From Polyangiaceae bacterium (GTDB taxonomy: Bacteria > Myxococcota_A > Polyangia > Polyangiales > Polyangiaceae), in the NCBI GenBank assembly GCA_025453595.1, contig JALOQB010000022.1, forward strand, positions 1-34,374: 34,374 nt of DNA. Reading direction: 5' to 3'. Within the stretch, counting starts at the first letter, position 1, and each line of letters begins with the position of its first letter. Below the pieces are notes generated by a model that saw only the letters and a program-made list of their open reading frames with translations, did not search any database and was not told where the DNA came from. Positions 26,181 through 34,374 of the stretch are shown one piece after another. A program made the position numbers and the translations under genes.

Positions 26181-28948
26181 CACGTCCTCAGGATCGCAAG
26201 ACCGGGGTGCGCCCGGTGAAGGTGGGTCAAGGCGGCCAGGCAGGATTGCCACTCGCCGCGGGCCAGGGAACCGGAAAACTCCTGCAACACCGGGGCGACC
26301 AGGGCCGCAAAGGCCGCGTCCTCCGCCCCGAGATCACGCACCAGCTCCACGATGTTCTTCTTGATGACGCTCGCCGACACGTGCCGCCGCTTCGTCTCGC
26401 TATCCCCGGCCGGTGAACGGCCCGGAGGCAGCCCGAACAGCAGGCGGCGCAGAAGCCCGCGCAGCGCCTCCACGTCCTCGAAGCGCCCCTCGTCCGTCAG
26501 CGGCACGTCCGCCGCCTTGCGGGGCTTCCAGCCTTGCGGGTACGACCGGGGCCGGTGCTTCTCCCACAGCAGCCGCACCGAGAACAGGCGCACCTCCCGG
26601 TCTGCGCTCTGCATCAGCCAGCCCAGCCGCTCTGCCCCTCCCAGCCGCGTGTAGTGCCTCCGGATCAGCCCCATCGCCACGTCCCGCGTCGCCCGCTTCG
26701 TGCTCTCCGTCATCTGGAAGATCGGCGCCGCGTCCAGCTCCTCCAGCTTCAGCGCCACCTGCGGGTCTGCCAGCTCGTTCCCGGCCCCCTCCAGCGCCGC
26801 GTACGCCAGCGTGCGCACCTCCTTCGGCTCCAGATCCGCCAGCTCGTACACGCGTGTATGGAGGTTCCATGCTCTGAGGTTCGGGCGCACGAGCTGGAGC
26901 GCGAAGGCGCGCACGTCGGCCCGCTCGTCCCTCAAGAGCCCCCAGATCTTCTGGGGATCGTAGTCCTTCTCCTTGAGGACTGGTTTGAGCCCAAACTGCT
27001 TGCTCCTGGGCTGCTCGGGCCCGAGGGCGGGGTGGTGGCAGAGCAGGTAGGTCTGGGCAAAGGCGCGGACCGGCTCCTGCTCCCCGAGGGCGAGGCCGAA
27101 GAGGCGCGAGGCACCCGCCTGGGCGTCGCCCTCGGCGAAGTCTGCCGGCTTCATGTGCTCCAGCAGGTAGCGGTGGGCGAACTCGTGGAGGTCGGTGTCA
27201 GGGCGCTTGGCCAGCGCGAGCAGCCACGGGAGCCCGAGCTCCTTCGAGCTGACCAGCTTCGGGTTCCCCAGGATGGCCAGCGCGTCGGTGCGCAGGGATG
27301 GGTTGAACACCATGCCCTTGAGGCGTTCGATGTTGAGCCCCGGCAGGTGGGTTGCCTTCTGGAGCAGCGCGGAGGCCTCTCCGTTGAGCCAGTCCCTGGT
27401 GAGGGCGTCCACGAGCCAGTCGACGCCGATGTCCGCGGCCTTGTATTTCCCGAGAAACTTGAAGGCAACCTCGACGGTATCGGATTCTTCCTCGGCGCGC
27501 TTGTCGTCGAGCACCTGGGTCCAGAACGGGGCCCCGATCTCGGTACCGGGGTACTTCTTCTCGATGTACTTCTTCGCCCAGTCCCGCTGCTCTTCCTCGC
27601 CGTAGAGCATATCGACGAGGAATTCGCGGGGTAGCTCGCTGCGCTCGAAGCTCTCGGAGAGGGCCTTGGTGGCCCACTCCCGGGTGACCTTGGGCGAGAG
27701 CAGCTCGGCGATGAATGCATGACCGAGCTCCCGCGGGGGGCGAGCGGTCAGCAGCGACTGGGCCAGCTCGACCAGCTCCTTGTGGTCCGAGGAGAGCAGC
27801 CTGAACAGCCGCTCTTTTTCCATGTCACGAGCGTGGGCCCGGGCGTATTCAGCCGCGTACTTGTAGGCGACCTTGTTGCTGGAGCCGAGGAGCTCGAGCA
27901 CCGCGTCGTGGAGGCCCAGCCCCCGCAGCTTGCCCTGGTGCAGCTCGGGCGAGCCCGAGAGGGTCTCGACCACGAAGGCGTCGATGCTGTCGAGCTTGCG
28001 GTACGGCAGCCGGGCCAGCCACGCGGTCGACACGCTCCGGAGTCGCTCCGGGAAATCTTTTTGCAGACCCTGGATCGCGAAGCGCGCCACCACGTCGTGC
28101 CTGCACGCGTCCAGCAGGAACATCAGCTCGTCCGGCGAGCGCTTCCAGGACTCCGGGAAGGCCCGGTGCTTCACCATGTCCTCTGGCGGCAACCGGCCCG
28201 AGAAGCTGCGCAGATCGTAATGTTTGGTGCCGTGCCCCACGATGTGGTTCATCACCCACAGCCCGTGGATGTCGGCGCTGGAAGGGTAGTTCCGGAGCAC
28301 CTCGGCGGCGAAGCGCGGGTACATCTCGGGCACCGAGGCGCCCAGCTGCCTCAGGAAGCGCCAGGCGCGCCGGCGCAGGTAGCCGAGGGTCTCCCCGCTC
28401 ACGTCCCGGTCGTAGGCGGGGCTCGTCGCCCCCTGATCAAAGCGGGCCGCCAGCACCCCGAAGAGCTCTGCGTCGAGGGAGGCCTCGGCCTTCTTGTAGA
28501 TGCGCTTGAGCCCACCCCAGACGCCGTAGCGCAGCGGCACATCCTGGCAGATCTCGATGAGCAGGGCCCGGGCCGTCGCCGTGCCTTGCTGGTGCAGCGC
28601 ATCGAGCAGCTCGGCGAGCTGGAAGCGAGGCGGCAGCAGCGAGGGATCCTGGGCCAGGAACTTCTGCCATGCCTCCTGGATCTGCTGCTGGCGCGCCTGA
28701 CGGCTGTGCCGGGCCCGAGCACGCTCAAGCAGGTTGCTGTGGTCAGAGAAGCTGATCCAGTTCTCCGGCGGCTCCTTGCGTACCTGGACCTCTTTCGTTT
28801 CTCCGTCCTCGTCGGTCTGCTGGACGGTCTCCTCGAAGGGATCTGGATCGCCCTGCTCCAGGTATTGCCTGAGCAGATCGGCCAGGCCAGGCGCCTCGGT
28901 CCGGGCGAGTCGCTGGATTTCTGCCAGTTGCATCGTTTCGTTCGCCAT
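26180..28948 (-). CDS. Large helical-repeat (HEAT/ARM-like) protein of the retron-like operon
   Basis: A 922-aa cytoplasmic protein with no signal peptide or TM segment. The N-terminal 90 residues are acidic and charged (FEETVQQTDEDGETKEVQ). The rest is alpha-helical in character, with HEAT/ARM-like units such as LLSSDHKELVELAQSLL, LRDERADVRAFALQLVR and MQSADREVRLFSVRLLWEKH. I see no catalytic motif. WGR-domain and long helical-repeat regions are found fused in MolR/YehI-like proteins, and here the WGR part is a separate gene 3 bp upstream, so this could be the body of a split MolR-like protein; that comparison rests on architecture only. Its stop overlaps the start of the WD40/HEAT gene. Its codon use does not differ from its neighbours. 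Confidence 0.8.
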   Translation of the reverse strand: MANETMQLAEIQRLARTEAPGLADLLRQYLEQGDPDPFEETVQQTDEDGETKEVQVRKEPPENWISFSDHSNLLERARARHSRQARQQQIQEAWQKFLAQDPSLLPPRFQLAELLDALHQQGTATARALLIEICQDVPLRYGVWGGLKRIYKKAEASLDAELFGVLAARFDQGATSPAYDRDVSGETLGYLRRRAWRFLRQLGASVPEMYPRFAAEVLRNYPSSADIHGLWVMNHIVGHGTKHYDLRSFSGRLPPEDMVKHRAFPESWKRSPDELMFLLDACRHDVVARFAIQGLQKDFPERLRSVSTAWLARLPYRKLDSIDAFVVETLSGSPELHQGKLRGLGLHDAVLELLGSSNKVAYKYAAEYARAHARDMEKERLFRLLSSDHKELVELAQSLLTARPPRELGHAFIAELLSPKVTREWATKALSESFERSELPREFLVDMLYGEEEQRDWAKKYIEKKYPGTEIGAPFWTQVLDDKRAEEESDTVEVAFKFLGKYKAADIGVDWLVDALTRDWLNGEASALLQKATHLPGLNIERLKGMVFNPSLRTDALAILGNPKLVSSKELGLPWLLALAKRPDTDLHEFAHRYLLEHMKPADFAEGDAQAGASRLFGLALGEQEPVRAFAQTYLLCHHPALGPEQPRSKQFGLKPVLKEKDYDPQKIWGLLRDERADVRAFALQLVRPNLRAWNLHTRVYELADLEPKEVRTLAYAALEGAGNELADPQVALKLEELDAAPIFQMTESTKRATRDVAMGLIRRHYTRLGGAERLGWLMQSADREVRLFSVRLLWEKHRPRSYPQGWKPRKAADVPLTDEGRFEDVEALRGLLRRLLFGLPPGRSPAGDSETKRRHVSASVIKKNIVELVRDLGAEDAAFAALVAPVLQEFSGSLARGEWQSCLAALTHLHRAHPGLAILRT

Positions 28949-28951
28949 CGT

Positions 28952-29830
28952 TCACTGGTCCTTCAGCCGCGCCACGCGGGCCGCGAGGGAGGGGTCGCCT
29001 GCCGTATCGATCGTCTGGAGGTACTTGCGCAGGGTGGTCCCCTGCTGCGTCAGCTGCGCCTGGAGGTAGGGAGCCACGTCCCGCCAGAGCCGGGACCAGC
29101 CCGCCTCGTTGCCGCTGATGCCGCGGCCCGGGCGATCCAGCAGCAGGCAGCCCAGCCGGAACGCGAGCTCTGGCTCCGGGAATTGCTCGGCCAGCTTGCC
29201 CAGCAGCGCCACCTCCCGCAGGGGAGCCTCGGCGGCCTTCCAGGTGGCCAGCTGCCGCTCGTAGACCCGCACATCCATCGTCCACAGCAGATCGAGCGCC
29301 CGGAGCAGCGATAGCTTCCCCTTGCCCCGGCCCACCCGGGCCAGCAGCGCGTCCACCGCGCCCCCCAGCTCGCCGTGCTCGGAAGGGTCGACCCCGCCCA
29401 GCCTGGACAGCGCCCGCCGCGCCCGCCGCGCCTCCAGCTTGGCGTGCCAGCTGCGCTTGCCGCCCAGCGCGCGGCTCAGCCGCTGCACCGCGCTCGTCGC
29501 CGTCGCCACCCCCTCGCCCGTCGGTGCCCCCTGGTTCCGCGGCGGCATCGGCGCAGGCCCGGCCTTCCGCGTCTCCTTCTTCTCTTCCGGCGCGCTCGCC
29601 ACCGGGGCCGCCGGCGCAGACCCGCCTTCGACCTCCTTGTAGCCCTCTCGCAGCTTCTCGGCGACCTTCTTCTCGTACTCCTTGTAGGCCGCCTCCGCGC
29701 TGGGAAACTCCTTCTCCTTGCGGGACCCCGCGGTGCCGATCTTGCCGTACACCACGATGAATTTTTGGCCTTCCACGTCGGTAGACCAGAACTTGGCGCT
29801 GCTACCCTCGACGAACTCGAACCTGCGCAT
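28952..29830 (-). CDS. WGR-domain protein, first gene of the retron-like operon
   Basis: A 292-aa protein. I chose the ATG at 29830 because GGAGG lies 6 nt upstream and the family homology starts at once; the frame runs further upstream to 29968. Residues 1-70 form a WGR domain: RRFEFVEGSSAKFWSTDV, then VVYGKIGTAGSRKEKEFPS and a charged helix ending EGY. The core tripeptide reads YGK rather than WGR. A Pro/Ala/Glu linker (about 71-110) leads to a basic, helix-rich C-terminal half of unknown family. WGR domains bind nucleic acids in PARPs and occur in MolR-like bacterial proteins, so a nucleic-acid contact is plausible. The gene leads the operon and is followed at 3 bp by the 922-aa gene. Confidence 0.85.
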   Translation of the reverse strand: MRRFEFVEGSSAKFWSTDVEGQKFIVVYGKIGTAGSRKEKEFPSAEAAYKEYEKKVAEKLREGYKEVEGGSAPAAPVASAPEEKKETRKAGPAPMPPRNQGAPTGEGVATATSAVQRLSRALGGKRSWHAKLEARRARRALSRLGGVDPSEHGELGGAVDALLARVGRGKGKLSLLRALDLLWTMDVRVYERQLATWKAAEAPLREVALLGKLAEQFPEPELAFRLGCLLLDRPGRGISGNEAGWSRLWRDVAPYLQAQLTQQGTTLRKYLQTIDTAGDPSLAARVARLKDQ

Positions 29831-30080
29831 CGCGAGCCTCCACGATACCCTCGCCTCGACAGCCGGCCTCGGGACGCGCAGCCTAACGCCACCCCTCCCA
29901 ACCACGGAAGACTTTCCTCTCCACTCGGCCCCTTCTCCCCGATTTTTCGCCTTGATCCGTCGGTTCAAGGCGCGGACATTCTATGTCATCGATCCCCGCG
30001 AGCTCCCTCGCTGGACCGCTCACGCTCCGTCGCCATCGAGGCAGTACGGCGACTGCGGGCCTGGGAGCCCCTCACGATCC
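29831..30080 (-). promoter_or_regulatory. Leader/promoter region of the WGR-to-RT operon
   Basis: A 250-bp gap with several inverted repeats: CGCCTTGA - 9 nt - TCAAGGCG (29948-29972), GACAT-TCT-ATGTC (29975-29987) and GTCGCC / GGCGAC (about 30030-30054). The last could terminate the Cys-rich gene upstream; the first two lie where a promoter and operator, or an alternative ncRNA, for the operon would be. I cannot assign -35/-10 boxes. Confidence 0.4.
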
Positions 30081-32174
30081 TCAAGGAACGCACTTCCTGG
30101 TGGCGAGATCGCAGGTGGGGGTGAGGGGCGTGTCGGCGCAGTCTGCGTTCGAGGTGCACTCGATGCAGCGACCGGTCGCGAGCTCGCAGGTCTGGATCGG
30201 GGCCTGGCAGTCCGCGTCGCTCTTGCACTTCTCCTTGCAGGTGCCCGTGTCGCAGATCGGCTTGCCGGGGGTGCAGTCGCTGTCCTGGTTGCACTCGGTG
30301 CAGAGGTTGCTCTCGCTGTTGCAGAACGCCAGCCCCTGCGCCTGACAATCCCCGTTGTTGATGCACTGGACGCAGGTGTTCTGCTGCACCAGGCACACCG
30401 GCAGGAACGACACCTTGCAGTCGCTGCTGGAAAAGCACTCGCCGCACTTGCCCGAGGCGACATCGCAGACCTGGTTCAGGAAGGGGCAATCCGTGTCTTC
30501 CTTGCAGGCCGCGGTGCAGACGTTCGCGGTGCACACCGGCTTGCCGGGCGCCGTGCACTGGGCGTTGGTCACGCAGTTGACGCAGGCCCCGGTGGCGGTG
30601 TCGCAGGCGGGCAGGCCCGGGGCGGTGCACTGGGCGTTGCTCGTGCACTTGGCGGTGCACTGACCCTGGGTGCACACCGGCTGCCCCGGGTTCTTGCAGT
30701 CCGCGTTGTTGAAGCACCCCACGCAGACCCCCTGCTGGGGCTGGCAGAAGGGCTTCTGCGGCGAGGTGCAGTCCTGATCCCCGGTGCACTCGACGCAGGC
30801 GTTGTTGAAGCAGGTCCCCTTGCCAGGGGCGGTGCAGTCGCTGTTGCCCGTGCACTCGACGCAGCTCCCCGTGAGCGCCTCGCAGGCGCCTTTCCCTGGC
30901 ACCTTGCAGTCGCTGTCCGCCTGGCACCCCACGCAGAGCCGCAGCGCCGGGTCGCAGACCGAGGCCCCCGGGAACGTCTGGCAGTCAAGGGACGAGAAGC
31001 ACCCCACGCACTGGCCCGTCGCCTCCTCGCACAGCGGGCGCGAGAACTCCTTGCAGTCCCCGTCCGACGCGCACTTGAACACGCAGGTGCCGCCGTCGCA
31101 GGTCGAGGCGCCCGGGTCCTTGCAGTCCCCGTCGTCCACGCAGCCCACGCACGACTTCGTCCCCGGATCGCAGAGCGGTGTGTTCGCGTTGTTGCACTGA
31201 TCGTTTGAGGTGCAACCATCGCAGGTGCCCTGCTTCTGATCGCAGAATTTCCCCGGGCCGCAGTCGTCATCGAAGAGGCACTCGGCACAGCCGCCCTTGA
31301 CCAGGTTGCAGACCGGGGCCCCGGGCGCCGTGCAGTGCTTGTCCTCGGCGCAGGGCAGGCAGGCGTTGCCGGAGCAGTACGGTCGGGTCGGGTCCTTGCA
31401 GTCGCCGTCGACCGCGCACTCGCCGCCACAGGCCGGGGGGACGCAGGGCGTCTGGCACACGCCGGCCTGCTGGTTGCAGACGTCCCCGGGGAGGCAGTCG
31501 GTGTCGAAGGCGCACTGGGCGCAGGCCCCCTGGAGCTGGTTGCAGATGGGTTTTTTCGGGTCCGTGCAGTGCACGTTATCGAGGCAAGGGACGCAGCGTT
31601 TGTCGAGGCAGAAAGGGTTGTTGCTGCCGGCGCAATCGGCGTCCTTGAAGCAGGTCCCCGGGCAAAGGTTCCCGCAGGACATGCGGGAGACCAGGCAGGC
31701 TTCCCCCCACTCCTGCTCGCAGCATGCCGAATCCAGCGCGCAGACGCAGGCCTCGACCTCTGGATCAGCCGCGCAGCCCTTCACGCCGGGGGTCGCCTCG
31801 CAGCACTGCGGAACGCCCCCGCCGGCCCCCCCGTCGCCTCCGGCCCCCGCCACCCCCGCTGCCCCCGCGCTGCCTCCCTCTCCGCTCCCCCCGGCGCTCC
31901 CGCCTGCTCCGGCGCCCGCGCTGCCGCCCTCGCCCGCTGCCCCGGCCCCCCCGCCCGCCGCGCCGCCCGCGCCTGCAACGCCCGCCGTGCCCCCTCCGCC
32001 GACGCCCGCGCTCCCTCCGGAACCTCCGGTCCCGGCCGCCCCGCCGGCCCCCGCCGCGGTGCCACCCGCCCCGTCCCCCGGGTCCTGCGGGGGGGCCTTG
32101 TTCTCGGCGCCGTCACCGCACCCCTGGATCACAAGCCATAGCAAGCCCCATGCACAGAACAGACGGGAGGACAT
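30081..32174 (-). CDS. Cys-rich repeat lipoprotein
   Basis: A 697-aa surface protein. The ATG at 32174 has AAAGG 7 nt upstream and opens a signal with Cys19 in VIQGC. A Gly/Ala linker (about 30-125) is followed by a CC...CVC...CCEQEW module common in myxobacterial surface proteins. About 22 repeats of roughly 25 residues come next, each with a C-x5-C core such as CVDDGDC, CASDGDC, CTGNSDC or CTSNADC, and further Cys in patterns like PVCDxxTGxCVxC. The repeats should form a disulfide-rich rod, possibly binding metal through the D/N-rich loops. No enzyme motif is present. It is divergent from the dihydropyrimidinase gene and probably transcribed alone. Confidence 0.85.
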   Translation of the reverse strand: MSSRLFCAWGLLWLVIQGCGDGAENKAPPQDPGDGAGGTAAGAGGAAGTGGSGGSAGVGGGGTAGVAGAGGAAGGGAGAAGEGGSAGAGAGGSAGGSGEGGSAGAAGVAGAGGDGGAGGGVPQCCEATPGVKGCAADPEVEACVCALDSACCEQEWGEACLVSRMSCGNLCPGTCFKDADCAGSNNPFCLDKRCVPCLDNVHCTDPKKPICNQLQGACAQCAFDTDCLPGDVCNQQAGVCQTPCVPPACGGECAVDGDCKDPTRPYCSGNACLPCAEDKHCTAPGAPVCNLVKGGCAECLFDDDCGPGKFCDQKQGTCDGCTSNDQCNNANTPLCDPGTKSCVGCVDDGDCKDPGASTCDGGTCVFKCASDGDCKEFSRPLCEEATGQCVGCFSSLDCQTFPGASVCDPALRLCVGCQADSDCKVPGKGACEALTGSCVECTGNSDCTAPGKGTCFNNACVECTGDQDCTSPQKPFCQPQQGVCVGCFNNADCKNPGQPVCTQGQCTAKCTSNAQCTAPGLPACDTATGACVNCVTNAQCTAPGKPVCTANVCTAACKEDTDCPFLNQVCDVASGKCGECFSSSDCKVSFLPVCLVQQNTCVQCINNGDCQAQGLAFCNSESNLCTECNQDSDCTPGKPICDTGTCKEKCKSDADCQAPIQTCELATGRCIECTSNADCADTPLTPTCDLATRKCVP

Positions 32175-32181
32175 GACAAAA

Positions 32182-32197
32182 CCTTTATCACCAAAGG
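32182..32197 (-). promoter_or_regulatory. Short hairpin covering the ribosome-binding site of the Cys-rich lipoprotein gene
   Basis: On the minus strand CCTTT-GGTGAT-AAAGG, where AAAGG is the apparent Shine-Dalgarno sequence. A 5-bp stem could mask it and modulate translation, but it is weak and may be chance. Confidence 0.3.
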
Positions 32198-32237
32198 CAA
32201 GCAAGGGGGTAGCAACCGTCCCACCCGGATACCGTAA

Positions 32238-33755
<1,518 letters not shown>

Positions 33756-33773
33756 GCCTGGCTGTCGGGCCCG

Positions 33774-34374
33774 TCACTTCAAGATCTTCTCGGGCTTCCC
33801 CAAAAATTCGAAGTGCATCGTGTCCTGCAGCCGGTCGTGCCCCAGCCAGTGGAACCCATGGCGCTCGAAGGTCTCGACCCAGCACCTGGGCATCGCCATC
33901 CGCTCGTAGATCGTCTTCTTGTCCCCCTGGCAGGCCGGGTGATCGGGCCACGGCTCGACGCAGCGGCAGCAGGGGTTCCGCTCCGGATCGATGTCGATCG
34001 CGATGCCGAAGAGGTGGTTGGTCACCTCGCCCCCGCGGTAGCTGTTGTGGTCCCGGTGGCCCCCGATCGCCTGGGGCTTGTACCCGTGCTGACCGCAGCT
34101 CTTCTTCAGATCGGCCTCGACGCAGGCCAGCGCCGGGATCACCCGCTCGTGCATCTGGATCGGTAGCCCGAAGAAGGTCGTCGGCCGGATGTAATGGCTC
34201 GCCAGGTGGGCGTTCTGCGCGCTCGTCCCGTGATCCTCGACCCGGCCGTACTGCTTGATCCGGTAGTTCAGCGCCCGCGCATGGGGCCCTGGCAGCACGT
34301 GGTTCTTCACCACGAAGGTCGACCTCACCAGGAAGCTCTGCGGCTTCTGGTTCGCGCATTGCCCGTGCTTGCGT
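33774..34374 (-). CDS. VanY/M15-type D-alanyl-D-alanine carboxypeptidase-like protein (5' end outside window)
   Basis: The frame is open from its stop at 33774 to the right edge; the residues before the first possible internal GTG (34328) still look coding (KHGQCANQKPQSFLVRST), so I treat it as truncated by the window. M15 zinc-peptidase features are visible: GEVTNHLFGIAIDIDPE (the SxHxxGxAxD-type site, with Asn before His here) and GFHWLGHDRLQDTMHFEF, ending in the H-x-E metal/catalytic segment. M15 enzymes trim D-Ala from peptidoglycan stem peptides or act as endolysins. It has several Cys (NPCCRCVEPW, PACQGD) in the middle, unusual for VanY and suggesting a disulfide-stabilised exported form. 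Confidence 0.8.
   Translation of the reverse strand, partial: RKHGQCANQKPQSFLVRSTFVVKNHVLPGPHARALNYRIKQYGRVEDHGTSAQNAHLASHYIRPTTFFGLPIQMHERVIPALACVEADLKKSCGQHGYKPQAIGGHRDHNSYRGGEVTNHLFGIAIDIDPERNPCCRCVEPWPDHPACQGDKKTIYERMAMPRCWVETFERHGFHWLGHDRLQDTMHFEFLGKPEKILK

Noticed and set aside
20007-26219. Very long + strand open frames (952 and 887 codons) opposite the giant HEAT gene
   Set aside because: They are antisense shadows produced by high GC3: Arg/Gly/Pro/Leu-rich, no domains, while the minus frame has clear WD40 and HEAT repeats.

Overview
This window is GC-rich bacterial DNA with strong GC3 bias. It carries many lipoproteins with long Gly/Ala/Ser/Gln linkers, a eukaryote-like Ser/Thr kinase, DUF1552/DUF1592 partners and a retron-type reverse transcriptase. 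Together these point to a myxobacterium (Myxococcota), most likely of the Polyangiales type; the taxon is inferred from style, not from a marker gene. I see no rRNA, tRNA, transposase or CRISPR array.

Layout. (1) 1-4571: the 3' end of an unidentified gene, a membrane-anchored Ser/Thr kinase, a small lipoprotein and a subtilisin-like lipoprotein protease with a polytopic tail. (2) 4617-7797: a tyrosine-catabolism unit in which 4-hydroxyphenylpyruvate dioxygenase (hppD) is translationally coupled to a VOC dioxygenase-like protein, divergent from a LysR regulator, with a perfect palindrome between them. (3) 7185-9179: three overlapping envelope genes (beta-barrel, c-type cytochrome lipoprotein, SUEL-type lectin lipoprotein). 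(4) 9180-12653: a DUF1552/DUF1592-family pair. (5) 12759-15123: an Asp-box propeller lipoprotein facing a double-FKBP lipoprotein. (6) 15321-29830: the main accessory island. (7) 30081-34374: a Cys-rich repeat lipoprotein, a dihydropyrimidinase and a partial VanY-like peptidase.

The island is the most interesting part. On the minus strand, five genes with gaps or overlaps of no more than about 20 bp encode a WGR protein (292 aa), a helical-repeat protein (922 aa), a giant WD40 + HEAT protein (2146 aa), a winged-helix/SWIM protein with a degenerate WGR end (606 aa) and a retron-type RT (470 aa). A 224-nt highly structured intergenic segment and an Rpn/PDDEXK nuclease gene follow. I interpret this as a large retron-like system of the WHSWIM/HEAT kind reported for myxobacterial retrons. 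There is no room for an msr-msd between the RT and its upstream neighbour, so the structured segment 3' of the RT is the best ncRNA candidate in the window.

Two sequence-level patterns also cut across genes: an octamer GTGTATGG found five times, always on the + strand regardless of gene direction, and a palindromic TCCGGAASTTCCGGA word inside lipoprotein linkers. No stretch above 300 bp lacks a gene; the longest are 29831-30080 and 16266-16489.
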